Shown here piece after piece: positions 1 to 11,279 of a DNA stretch of 64,000 bases. The first letter of the stretch is position 1, and every line of letters starts with the position of its first letter. Under the pieces are notes generated by a model. It made no database searches. It had not been told where the DNA came from and was given only the letters and a program-made list of their open reading frames with translations. The stretch comes from Sphagnum compactum (lineage: Eukaryota > Bryophyta > Sphagnopsida > Sphagnales): contig OZ234496.1 in the NCBI GenBank assembly GCA_965153455.1, positions 17,476,304 through 17,540,303 of the forward strand, given 5' to 3'. Made by a program: the position numbers and the translations under genes.

Positions 1-143
1 CACTGATAATACTTTACAGTCAACTTCTTGTTTCTTGAGTCTGTATTTGTGATCCTACCTCAAGATTTTGGACTTAGATCATATGCAGTGTGGCCAATAC
101 CTCTCAAACTTACATTGAAGCTGAATAAATTACAATACACTAC

Positions 144-786
144 ATGTGGATCAAACAGAAAAACAGTTTGCATGCTGCAGTGGAAGGCACCAAAGTATCC
201 CTCGTCACGGAATGCATGCTAGGGGATCTAAGAACAATGATCAACACTCGTATGCACACTTTCAAAGATGGGCAGACACCATACTCATATCCAAGTGCCT
301 TGTTTATGATGTCGTTCATTGCAAAAGGAGTGAAGGACTTGCATGCAAATGGGATATTGCACAAAGATCTAAAAGCCTCCAACATCCTTGTTGGGATCAG
401 AGTTGAGATGTCAAATTGGGTGCCTGAGGGTCGGGCAGAATTGGTGGACCTCTTGGACATTAATCGAGTCAAGATTGGGGATTATGAAAACACAGAGGGC
501 ATGGTAGGCTCAGCACTTTGGAGGGTGCCAGAAGTGCTCCAAGTGTTGAAGGAAGGAGCGACACCACTGATGAAAGAGGAGGTGGATGCATACAGTTTTT
601 CAATGCTATGTTATGAGATACTCACCGGACTTATTCACTTTTGATTCCATGAAAGATCAGACTACGATTTCATACTTTCAGGGAAGACCAGAGCTTCCTG
701 CTGTTGTGATTGAGGATTTGAGGAGCTTGTTGGAGAGTTGTTGGCACAAATCAAACAAAGGTTCAAATTCTCAAAGATCAGGTATG
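144..786 (+). pseudogene. Protein kinase catalytic-domain remnant (plant Ser/Thr-Tyr kinase-like)
   Basis: An open stretch (144-644) reads as kinase subdomains V to IX. It has a hinge-like SLVTECMLGDL, the catalytic loop as HKDLKASNIL (HRD changed to HKD), then VKIGDYE where DFG is expected, a WRVPE in place of WRAPE, and a DAYSFSMLCYEILTG helix. The frame then stops, and the end of the domain (GRPELPAVV...LLESCWHKS, about 690-765) continues in other frames, so at least one or two frameshifts separate them. The final arginine motif is degraded, and no N-lobe with a glycine loop or VAIK lysine is visible in the first 140 bases. The window edge may cut it. Catalysis is unlikely given the lost DFG and the frame breaks. 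The subfamily is inferred from overall pattern only. Confidence 0.7.
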
Positions 787-3379
787 CTCTGTTTCGTAAA
801 TTGTGGTATAAAATTGGCTTGCCTGATATGGCACAAAAGGGATCACTACCTCATGATCAGGTAATAATTTTGTTGTATAGATTGTATATGAAAATAAGAA
901 TCAGATGAACAAACCAACGAGTTTCTCATGCACAATATGAGATTTTTTTGAAACTTTGATAGGTAAATCCATATTCAACCATCTGCCTTACAACATCTTG
1001 AACTACCTTAGTTTGAGCCAATGATCACCAATAGTTTCATGGTGCTCAACCTACTCAATGATGCAACATTTGTTGATCATCTCCACATCTAGGGTTATGG
1101 TTGTCTTTCTTCAGTTGATACTTCCAGTTGTAGGTTCCATTTTTCACTCAAATCCTTGAATCATACAGTGTTAATGCCAGGCCTAAGTTCTTGGCAAGGT
1201 CATGTAATGTTATGTTATGTCTGGACATTCATGTGGTGCACAGCACATTTATCTGAAGATGTGACACTTTATTTGACATTCACATCTGCTGTTCTCTGTA
1301 CTCTTTTGTTGTTCATCTTTCACTCTGATTGCTTCTATTCATGTTCATGTTTTCATACAAATCCATCCTAGTAGGCCATATGTTATGTTAAGATTCCAAG
1401 AATTCAAGTATTGGAGCTGAAAGGAAAAGACTCAGGACTTGGAATGTGGAGAAACATCTGGGGAACAAGTCAGAGCAAACAAGAAGCCTAAAGTCTCAAG
1501 TACCTCGGGAGCAGCACTTGGAGCATAGGAAGAGTCTCTCATTCATGAACTAAGACTGGCTTGAATGCTTTGATCAAACTGGGCTGTTGAGAGTGGCACT
1601 CAAAAATTGGACAATAACTCTTGCATCAAAGTCTTGACTGCAGCAGCTTTGGAAACATCTTCAAGTTTCCTCCAATGTCAGTGAACAATTAGCCTCTTCT
1701 ATGCAGCCTGTCTCAATGAACTCTATACAACCATTGTAAGGGTTCACTTGTTATCCATGTTCCTCTGTATGCTCTCCTTGTGATAGTCTGTCGTGCTGAC
1801 CAACTTCAGCAAAATTTCTGGATCAAAGAACCCAGGAGAGTTTAATGACTTTTGAGGGAAAAATAATGGCCTGGATGCCACTGGATTCATGTTCTTCAAG
1901 CAAAGCTCCGAAGATTTTGCTGTGAACTCCATCATCCTTTTTGCTATTGACTTCCTTTTCCTCAGTTATTGGAATTTCTTCTCATTGTGGGCATTCCATA
2001 GTCAGCATAGGCCATTGTGTTCATCACTGCCATGTCTGAAGTGAAAGGATGTGCACCTTTGACAAGACAAAGCCTGTTCACGTCCTTCCCATTGAACATT
2101 TTCGTTTCTGAAAAGGATGGGTTGACTGTTTATGATAAGACTTTGTTGTAAATCTCTGATAGCGTTTGTGAACAATAAGAGAGAATTTGGGGTTCTTCTT
2201 TTTGCAGTCGAGGAACTTGTTGGAAATTGTCATCAGTTTTGCATGGTTGCTTGCTGCTTTGAGCATATAAGCCTACATGCAAGACTGATATTTTTGTGCA
2301 ATGGTGGAAGATTGTAACTTTGAGTTGCAAAGCATGAGGTTCAGACAAATTGCTTGTATTTAAAATGAGAGATTTCTATCATGAAGCGAGAGATTTCTTG
2401 ATGATTCTTGACAGAAAACAAGTTCCTCAGAAAAATGTCTTTCCCAGAACTGACTGACTTTGCATAGTCTCCCTGGTTAAACCCTCTGTTAGTTGAGCAT
2501 ATTTTCCACAGTTTTCTTTCATTGCCTTCTACCATTGAGATTGTACATTCCTGAAGCAGCAGCATCCTCTGATTCAGTCGTTCAAACATTCAAAGCAGAA
2601 ACTGCAATATCATCACTCTGAAGATTTTGCACAAGGCTGTGTAGCCTTGATGAATATCAATGGGAGCTTGCTGAAAACTGGTCAGATTTTTTGCAGCTTC
2701 TGAAAGCAGTGCATGAACAATTAGGCTGGTGATTGGCAGTCCGTTTGGAAAAACGTGTCAGATTTTTCTAGAGCTGCATGAAAGCTCCTGTTTTGAGATT
2801 ACCCAAAACTCCCAATCCTCATACAATTCTGATCCTCATTTAAATTTGGCAATTCAGTAATGGCTAGAATCTCTAGAGATCTAATAATTTTGTTGTCAAG
2901 GTTTGCAATTGAGGAAAGCAAAACTTTCTGTCTTTGAGAACCCGGCTGCTTCCAAGCTCATAAGATTTGTTTTCAGAATTCCAGGTTGCATTTGCTTGAG
3001 CATTCAAACTCATAACTGTAATTCGCATGCTGCATATATAATTTTGTGCACCCAACTGCTCAATATGGAGAGCACAAACTCGAAGATCAGCCAAAATCGA
3101 ATCAACGGTTTCTGGCAACCCATGATAAAGAGTTTCATAGCTTTCTAAAGTTTTCTGGTTGCTCCTCTCGTCTTCTTAATCCACAAAATTTCCTCCTCCT
3201 CCTCTGGATCATCATCAATCATAGCAAATTCATCGCCATACTGCAGATATGGTGATGCATTCTGGAAGAAGAATTCTTATAGAACTTAAAAGGATCTTCA
3301 ACAATCTCAGGAATTCATTCATCACCATGCTGCAGCAACTGTTATGCACTATGGAAGAAGAATTCTAGAACTGGATGAC
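787..3379. other. Spacer without a supported gene
   Basis: Both strands carry only short open stretches broken by stops. The minus strand has three open pieces (1744-1935, 2341-2589, 2873-3118), but I recognise no domain in them and no clear splice logic joins them. The last few hundred bases rise in GC towards the gene at 3793 and probably contain its promoter and 5' untranslated region. Confidence 0.5.
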
Positions 3380-3792
3380 AAGTGGTGGACATTGCTGCAA
3401 GCTACTGTAGCGATTGGTGTGGAAGTGTCGATCAGCCGACGTCTGGTGACATGTCTGGTGCTCAAAAGTTCTCGGTTTGTGGTTCGCTTCTCGTTACCCC
3501 CACACGTGCTACGCGGTGGCTAGTCATCACAAGGCGCCTGCTGCCTCGTTCGTCTGTACTTTCTTCCTCGTTGCGAATCCTTTCAGCTGCGAGAGCATTT
3601 ATGGCTGTCGTCGTTTGCAAATCTGTTTTATGAGCTCTTGATTCTGAGCAGAGAGATATTAACCTAGTGGCTCATGCGAGAGAGACCAGGTTCGCTGTGT
3701 CGTCCTCTTCCTGCAAGCTATCTAGGTGCGCTATCAGTCGCCGCGGCTCTTACAGTTTTGGAAGGTCGAAGAACAAGGAGAAGATTATAGAA

Positions 3793-5586
3793 ATGGATAC
3801 GATCCGCAGCTGGCTTGTCGAGCACAAGTTGCGTGCAGTTGGTATGTTTTCTTCTTACCCATCAATTTCTTTTTATTTTCTTGGGAAGAGTGCAAGGGGA
3901 GCAATTGTCTATGCCGTGAGTTCAAGATTCAGCTTGGTAAAGGAGTAGAAACGCAGTTTGTATTGTAAGTAGATTCCGCACTTCCTTTTGCTACAATCTG
4001 TGTAGGAGGTTTGAGAAGATTCATGAGTTTTGTTTTGACGCAAGAACACCCCAGTTCGCCTTGCTCTTTTCCGTGCGTGTATAGACTGTTGTCCTCAGTT
4101 GTCGAATTGTTGAAGCCAGTTGTGAAGTAGAGGAATTTTAGGATTTTGTTGTCTTCTTTTGCCTTTGCACTCTCCTCAAGAGACGTGTAGTCTCCTCTGA
4201 AGCAATTGGTGAGAGTGGTTGTACTTATAATGCTCTCAAGGCCTAGGTTTTTTTCCATCCTGTTGTACAGAATTTTTTTCCTGTTTGTTTGTCATTTTAT
4301 GTCAGGAGGAAGCTTAAGAGCTAATATGATGAGCACTGTTCTTGTACTGACCGAGTCAAAATGAGCACATAGGTGGAGAAGGTTTGGAATGTTCTTTATC
4401 CTCCAGACGGTGCTCATTGTGTGACAGGCGGTGCCTTGTGCAGGGACACTGTGGGCTTCATCATTGATTGGCTCTTTTGCTTACAATTTCTCACAGCCTA
4501 ACATGAAGACGAGTGTCAAGTTGATCCATGCCAGGTACAACAGAGATGTACTTTCTTGCTGGAGGGTTTGTGAGCTCTTGAAGGTGTTTTAATCTCCAGG
4601 TTTTCATTATTGTTCTGTGTCCTCTCTCTTTTCTCCCTCCTTTCTTACATTTTTGCTTCTCTTTCTCTTTCTTTCTGTGTTCCTGTTTGTTCTTGGGTTT
4701 TTGTCTTCTCCTTCAAGTTTTGTTGAGTTAGCCAGCATCATGGCTGAGTTTGCCAGTTACTGCTGGTCTTGTGACAGAAACTGTGGGTTGGTTGAGCCCA
4801 ATGCTGGGAACTGGTGGAGTCAGTGGGGCTGTCATGGTAGATGGTCAATAGCATACATTTTGCTATTGAAGGTCTCTGAACATGCTTATGACTGTCATTG
4901 TTATTCAGACTGCTCCTTAGTTTTGTTTTTGCCTTTGCTTTCTCTTTTCTTCATGGTTGGGTCTCCTCATTCTTATGCTTGCTAATTGGTTGCTGTTTTG
5001 TCATCAAATCTGAAATATTGATAACCCTATTATCAGATCGTCTCCCAATTCTTTTCAGGTTGACACCAATCTCAAGTATGAAGAAGTTCTCAGTATTTAT
5101 AAAGATATGTAGCTTTACACACTTGCACAATAAGAAACTAATGTCATAACTCCTAAATACAACAATTCACTGCTCACCCATCCATGGGAGATTTGACTTT
5201 GATTTCCCCCAGCACTCTCTGCATGCAATAGGAAAGTGAAAGAGGTTTGCGTGATGTGAGTCTCCAGATGATATGAAGCTCAAAGATGTTTGGTGTACTT
5301 TATGCACTATGGTTCTTTGTTGTAAGCAAATGTGTGTTCAGTTCAGGAACACCCAAGTTCTCAGAGCAGGTTCAGTTGTGCTAGATTATAGTAACACCAC
5401 TTCAACTCCAGTAAAGCCTCAAAACTGATAGCCATTGCTATGGATTGGTTCTGACTTGCCATACTTGTGGCCAGGTTGCATGCGCAGGCGTTGACATTGG
5501 CCGCACTAGCTGGATGTGCTGTTGTAGAATACTATGACCACCAAAGTGGGGAGAAAGCCAAGCAGTATGAGAAACACATCCAGTAA
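3793..5586 (+). CDS. HIG1-domain hypoxia-responsive family protein, three exons, 83 aa
   Basis: Three small exons join cleanly: 3793-3841, 4444-4534 and 5475-5586, with GT donors at 3842 and 4535 and AG acceptors ending at 4443 and 5474. Phases are 1 and 2, and the total is 252 nt. The product starts MDTIRSWLVEHKLRAVG, has a first membrane segment (about residues 18-35, ending in AYNFSQP), then MKTSVKLIHARLHAQALTL, a second membrane segment and an acidic-basic tail with VEYYDHQSGEKA. This matches the plant hypoxia-responsive HIG1 family (PF04588, Rcf1-related), small two-span proteins of the mitochondrial inner membrane that associate with respiratory complexes. The length is typical or slightly short. 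The ATG at 3793 is the first in frame with family homology and follows a purine-rich leader. The gene looks intact. Function is known for the family and inferred here. Confidence 0.9.
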
Positions 5587-7394
5587 TCTCCTGCACAAAT
5601 CCAGTAAGAGGACTCGTGAATGTACCTCAAATAATATGAAGGTGAGGAATTGGCCAGAAACATTGGGTCCCTATATTTTTGTAGATTGGTTCATCATAGA
5701 TCCAACTTTTCTTTTTGGGAGCAATAGCAATTTGTCTGAACTCTAAAATACTTATTTCATCTTATAGAATGCAAAGGTTTTATGTTCATTTGCATCAAGT
5801 TGTGTTTGTTCATACAGTCAGTGTGATGCATGTGGGACTTCTAAAAGTCAGCTTACGTGAGTCCTTTGATCAGGTTGTCTACAGAGCTGGTGGATTTCAG
5901 TTATTGCTTAGGTGATGACTTTTGCATTCACACTTGTTGGCAGATGAGATGTTATGCATTTCAATATGCATTCCAATGCCATTTCAACCTAAATATTCTG
6001 ACCTTTCCTGAGCTAAGTAGTAAGTTGGAATGTGATGAATACTGCTGTGATGTAGGTGGGCCAAACTTAGTTCTGTTGATACCAAAGTGTGTTTCGGTGT
6101 ATATTTTGACTGAATGGAGCACTCCAATTATTCCTAGGAATGCAAACACAAAGCATGCTGAATATTGATGAGATGATACCATCTCTCATTTTTTGGAAAA
6201 GTGAAAACCTCGAACCAAGTTATGTAGAATAGAATGGAGTTCCAGTTGCAACTCAAAACTTACCCAGGCCTTTCCACTCTATAGCTCTGCTCTTAAGAGC
6301 ATCAAGCTTGGATTGCAGAGAACAGAGATCTTTCAATCATTTGGTAGTGAATCTAGTCACTGGGAAAAACAATTATCAAGATTTATTTTTGTGTAAACTA
6401 TAAACCCATAAACTATTCTGGAACATTACTTTCTCTCCTGCAAGATGTAGTCAGACATCCAAACACAATGTATAGGTACTGCTCTAAAGCTGGATCTTGT
6501 GAGTCACGTTTGCAAGATAAATATGCAAGAAAACAATTAGCCCATAAAAAGAATCTTAATGCCATTGTTCAATAATAGACCATATAACCAGCAAGTCAAA
6601 CGCTGAACTCTCCTAAGAGAGATCGTAGAGACCATAAAACTAAAGAAATACAGAGCCCTAAGACTGCCGGATGGAATCCTCAGATACCCAAACAGCAAAA
6701 TGCAGCAACAATCTCAGAGCGAGAGCAAAATATCATAAACCCTAAAATCCTAAATCTACAAACATGAGGAAAGTAGCCAAAAAACTTCCAAAGAAAAAAA
6801 GAAGAATCCTCAAAAATCACCACTCATAATATAGAGCAACCCACAAAATCAACCACAAGGACTTTAGGAAACTTGGATACAAATCAATCAAACCCTCTAG
6901 CCACATACAATCACACACACACGCTATGATATCACGTTCGGCATCGGAAGTTTGACACGATTCTGAGACTTTGCAAAGACGGAGAGATTCCGCAGCTTCA
7001 CAGAAACACTGCGAGACCAGAACGTAATCAATTTTGGGCTTTGCAACGCAAAATTCTGATCCCACATAAGCGTAATTTAGAACCTTCACAGACGAGAGGA
7101 CAAACCTTAATGCAAAGACGGGCACAAGGAAAGAGAGCTAGGGTTTCGAATGGGATCGCAGTCCAGATCGCGAAAAGAGATCTCTAGAAGGTACATAATC
7201 ATTTGGTACGATGATGGATTTAGGGTTAGGGTTTGGGGGTTTTAGGGTTGCAAGAGAGCTTGCCATGCTATTGATTCCTTCATTGATCCGTCGCGTCTCG
7301 CGACTGATGATCTGTTGTTGCGTGATAGCATCTGTTTTTGGGTTGCGATTGATGTAGTTGTTTTCGGTGGAGGGAAGTGGGGAAGTGGTGAGAG
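5587..7394. other. Spacer and presumed promoter of the glucosidase II beta gene
   Basis: The first part is presumably the 3' untranslated region of the HIG1 gene. No conserved coding pattern is seen on either strand. From about 6650 the sequence becomes richer in AAACCCTA/TAGGGTTT words, which fits a promoter and leader for the gene starting at 7395. Confidence 0.5.
7139..7255 (+). promoter_or_regulatory. Telo-box-like TTAGGG/AAACCCTA cluster
   Basis: Several TAGGGTTT-type words occur at 7139-7147 and especially 7218-7250, where TTTAGGGTTAGGGTTTGG is followed by TTTTAGGGTTG. Telo-boxes (AAACCCTAA) are known short interstitial motifs in plant promoters and leaders of growth-related and translation-related genes. 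Here the cluster lies 140-260 bases upstream of the glucosidase II beta start codon. A regulatory role is inferred. Confidence 0.45.
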
Positions 7395-9146
7395 ATGGAG
7401 AAGGTGTGGTGGAGTTTGACGGAAGTAGCACCATTGCTACTTTTGTGTCTAGTGTTGCAAATTCTGTTGTTGCAGGCTGTTGAAGGCGATTCCGTGGTGT
7501 CCAAGACCATGGGGATTGCGCCTAGAGAATTGGGTTTTTTCGAAGCTGCAACATCCGCGTGCAAAGATACCTCCCAACGGTTTTCTGTTGAGCGATTGAA
7601 TGACAACTTTTGTGACTGTCTGGATGGGACAGATGAACCAGGTACATCGGCTTGTCCTGATGGCAAGTTCTACTGCAAGAATGCAGGATACGTTGCACAG
7701 TTCGTTTTCTCATCTCGCATTAATGATGGCATTTGTGACTGTTGTGATGGAAGCGATGAGTATGAAGGGAAAGTCAAATGTGGCAACACCTGCTGGGAGG
7801 CAGGTAAAGAAGCTAGGGAGAAATTGCTCAAGAAATTAGCCGTGTATAAAGAGGGTTTGATCATTCGCAGGAAAGAAGTCCAGAATGCCAAGGTTTTGCG
7901 CCAACAACAGGAAACTGAAATTTCCTCCTTGAGAAAGGAGGAGAAGAGTCTGGGTAAACTGGTTCAGAATCTCAAAGTAGCTGTAGACAAGGTGGAAAGA
8001 CAGGAACAAGCGGCCAAGGAGAAAAGAGAGAAATTGGAAGCAGACCAAAAAGTCAAGAATGAGAAGCTTGCCTCCTCTGCACTGGAGGAGGACACTTCAG
8101 CTCACGAAGAGAAGGTCTCAGCATCTGACAGCTCGCCAAATGCTGATGTTGTAGAGGCAGATACTTTCGAGATTGATAATGATCGTGTTGTAGATGGCAG
8201 CCACTATGGTGACACTGGATCAGGGGATGGTTTTGGATTGGACACCTCAAATGAGTATGTGCCAGAAGAAGTAACTGAGGAGGAAGAGCCTGATGTAGCC
8301 CAGCTATCGAAAGAAGAACTGGGTCGCAAAGTGGCTTCGCGGTGGACCGGGGAGGACACAGGATTGCATAGTTCAGAGGAGAGCAGCCACCAGCAGGAAG
8401 AAGCAGTTGATGATTCTGATAAAATTGAGCATGAGGCCGAGCCTGACGATGAGGATGATTTTGATGGAGGTGATGAGGATGAGGATGTGTATGATGGAGA
8501 CAATTACAGTAGAGATGAGGACACAATCTACACAGAGGAACATCAGCCATCAAAACCATCCGTTTCATCAAAACAGGATAAATCTGCTTGGTGGACACAC
8601 ATGTTTTCAGTTCCTGAGATGCTGCGAAAACTCTTCACAAGTGGTCAAGCTGACAAATCAGAAGCAGAACAGGTTAGAAAGCAATACACTGAAGCTACTG
8701 GAAAGCTGAGCAGTATACAAAACCGAATTTCAGAGTTGGACACAAAATTGAAGCAAGACTTTGGGAAAGAAGGAGAGTTTTCTTATTTCTATGAGCAATG
8801 CTTTGAGCTGAAAGTGAAGCAATATGTCTATAAAGTTTGTCCATTTAAGCAAGCAACACAATTGGAGGGCCATGCCAGCACACGTCTTGGCAACTGGGAC
8901 AGCTTCCAGGATAACTACTCAGCCATGATGTTTTCACATGGTGATCGTTGTTGGAATGGACCAGACCGCAGTTTACGGATTACACTGCAATGTGGACCAA
9001 AGACACAGTTACAGAATGTAGATGAGCCCAGCCGTTGTGACTATGTGGCAGAGCTGACAACCCCTGCTTTTTGCTCAGAATCAAGGCTGCAGGAGCTGCA
9101 ACAGAAACTGGATCAGCAACTAGCAGGAGTCCATGATGAGCTTTGA
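7395..9146 (+). CDS. Glucosidase II beta subunit (PRKCSH/PSL4-like), intronless, HDEL-ended
   Basis: This single 583-codon frame has no interruption. Residues 11-31 form a hydrophobic signal peptide. Residues about 56-133 hold two cysteine-rich LDLa-type repeats with Ca-binding CDCLDGTDE and CDCCDGSDE motifs. A charged coiled coil follows (about 135-220), then a long Glu/Asp-rich region (about 230-375). Residues about 459-559 form the mannose-6-phosphate receptor homology (MRH) domain, including CPFKQATQ, RCWNGPDR and CDYVAELTTP. The protein ends HDEL, the ER-retrieval signal. In the family this non-catalytic subunit retains the alpha subunit in the ER and binds N-glycan mannose during glucose trimming and glycoprotein quality control. 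The ATG at 7395 precedes the signal peptide. The absence of introns is unusual, since angiosperm orthologues are split. Confidence 0.95.
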   Translation: MEKVWWSLTEVAPLLLLCLVLQILLLQAVEGDSVVSKTMGIAPRELGFFEAATSACKDTSQRFSVERLNDNFCDCLDGTDEPGTSACPDGKFYCKNAGYVAQFVFSSRINDGICDCCDGSDEYEGKVKCGNTCWEAGKEAREKLLKKLAVYKEGLIIRRKEVQNAKVLRQQQETEISSLRKEEKSLGKLVQNLKVAVDKVERQEQAAKEKREKLEADQKVKNEKLASSALEEDTSAHEEKVSASDSSPNADVVEADTFEIDNDRVVDGSHYGDTGSGDGFGLDTSNEYVPEEVTEEEEPDVAQLSKEELGRKVASRWTGEDTGLHSSEESSHQQEEAVDDSDKIEHEAEPDDEDDFDGGDEDEDVYDGDNYSRDEDTIYTEEHQPSKPSVSSKQDKSAWWTHMFSVPEMLRKLFTSGQADKSEAEQVRKQYTEATGKLSSIQNRISELDTKLKQDFGKEGEFSYFYEQCFELKVKQYVYKVCPFKQATQLEGHASTRLGNWDSFQDNYSAMMFSHGDRCWNGPDRSLRITLQCGPKTQLQNVDEPSRCDYVAELTTPAFCSESRLQELQQKLDQQLAGVHDEL

Positions 9147-11279
9147 TCCAGGAAGCCGTTCTGAGGGCAGAAGGTCTGAAGTTCATTTCTTTGTGGACAT
9201 CTTCATTTTCCCCAGGTTTAATTGGGATACTCTTACTTCAACTTCTAATGTCCTATAGATGTGGAAACTAGCTTGGAATCTATTCTGTCTAGTGAGGAAT
9301 CCGATAACAATCACTTGCAAAGTGGTCATGGTAGACAGTAAACTATAGGCTTGCTGCTAAGGTGTGGGAAACCTAGGGGCTTTGGCACCCCTGAGAAGAA
9401 TTGGCAACCACTTTGCCCGTTTTCTGTGATGAAAAAACATTACACATGTATCATCCTTCTCAATCTTAGCCTGCCTTGACACACAGTACTAATTTGTTGC
9501 ATTTAAGACTTTCTTTACAATCTCAGAACTGTCTTGGAGCAAATTGCACTTCAGAGAATATGAAGCAGCAAGTTACTCAAGTCAATCAGAGCCTAAGAAA
9601 AGCAATGGCTTGGTACCTAAAATATGTGGCTGCTGTGTTTTCCTTTCTTGTGGGGTATTGTGACAAGGTGCTCATGTTATGTTAGTTACTCAATCATCCT
9701 TCTGCTCCTTCAACCTTTTGATGGACTCAACAATCTGTTGGCCATTTGCATGTTGTAAAGGGGCAGTTGGTAGAGAATGATGGCAACACCAGGATGTCTG
9801 CCAGTGGCTATTTTTGCAAACCCAGACTTGTGGGAATGATGGGATTTGTTATTTAAGTTCAGAGCCAGCATGCAATTCAAGTTGAACAATTTCTAAGTTC
9901 TTTCCCATATTTTGTCAGTTCCTCTTTCACTTAATGGTGTTCTCCTGAACTCTATAGACCTCCACTAAACCTGATCACCTACCCTATTTTGTTTAAGTGT
10001 TGTCTTTGTGACCTATTTTGTTGAAGTACTGTTTTTGTGCTTGTGGATGTTAGAATGCTTTTCCTATGATTTTTCTCCATGTCTCACCTCCCATCTTCAT
10101 ATTCATGTCTTTTCTTTACTTCACAGGTGTGTAAGGTGCATTACTCTCATGCTCTATTTTATTGGCTCTGCCTGTCAGGGAGAGACTACAAAATTGTGTA
10201 GATTTCATTTGTTCCATATTTTGAGGAATGTGCATCTGTGAAGTGTGAGTTCATTTCCTATTTTTAACTGTTGCTGGTTTGAACTTGCCATAAGGGGCAA
10301 AGCCTTACTAGACCCATTACACAGGTATCTTTATCATTGAGGTGTAGTCACAGCACTGATAGTCTCTCATGTCAGTGTATTTCAGTGCCCATAATGTATA
10401 GGATAGATAGTGTTTTCATAAGTACAAGAGTGTAGATGGCTTCTCATCTCTGCTCCATGGGCAGCCTCTCACCAAAACAGCACAGCTCTGTTTTCGTTGA
10501 CTAGCACCACAAACCTTGGGCCTGGCAGTCCAGACATTCAAGTATTCTATGACTGACACATCAGGAGTTGTGAACTGGAGTTTTGTTTTGACAGTAGATT
10601 CACAACAAAATTTGGGGGACAACCTTAAAGGACAAAAGTCATCTACAAGTGATAGCAAAACATCAGTTTGAACTTGAAATAGGACAAGGATTATTAATAA
10701 CCGAAGAGGCCCAAGCACTTATTTAAGTAGGTGGCTTATGTGTTAGCATATTCTATTAACCACATTCGATGGAAATGCAGCAATTGAATCTGCCTATTCC
10801 TGTTTTAATTCAAGGCATTTGTGTTGCTGAAATATATCAATTGCAGAAACCCCTCCTAAAAATCCTTGAACCCACCAAACGAGCAGCAAAAGTATGGGGG
10901 GAAAAAACAACAACAGACCAAAAAGACAAAGAGAAGCAGATGACTATCTGAAAAATGCATAACAACAAAGGTAAGAACTAAGTAATAAAAAGCGAAGACT
11001 AAAAAAGTGAAAAACAAGGCTTTGAGTTCGAGGAAAGGATGAACACAACAAACCCACAATCCAGAAATTGGGAGAAAGAGAGGAAGAAAAACAGAGTTTT
11101 GAGCACCGTTCAAGCTGCTCTTTGAATTTTTAGGATCTGAAATTGAGGCGACGTGGCCTCTTGTTTTGCCAGAAGTTGCCGACGGCCTCTTTGGGGTAAG
11201 TTAACATCCGCTTTGTTGTCGTTGTTTGGGAAGCTTGTACAGCAGCAGCAGCAGCAGCAACGAAGGACAAAGCGTGGCC
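9147..11279. other. Spacer between glucosidase II beta and rubredoxin genes
   Basis: The first part is presumably the 3' untranslated region of the upstream gene. Open stretches here (for example 9476-9685, and 10416-10718 on the minus strand) show no domain or composition that supports coding. The last 60 bases contain a short AGC microsatellite (about 11241-11260) in the probable 5' untranslated region of the next gene. Confidence 0.5.

Noticed and set aside
1744-3118. Series of minus-strand open pieces (1744-1935, 2341-2589, 2873-3118)
   Set aside because: No recognisable domain and no consistent splice signals. They could be an old gene relic but cannot be supported.
4617-4985. 122-codon open stretch with hydrophobic N terminus
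   Set aside because: It lies entirely in the second intron of the HIG1 gene, and its Leu/Phe-rich start simply reflects a pyrimidine-rich intron tract (CTTTCTCTTTCT).
8053-8598. 181-codon minus-strand frame opposite the glucosidase II beta acidic region
   Set aside because: It is the complement of the Glu/Asp-rich codons (GAG/GAT/GAC) of a clearly real gene, giving an artificial His/Leu/Ser-rich frame.
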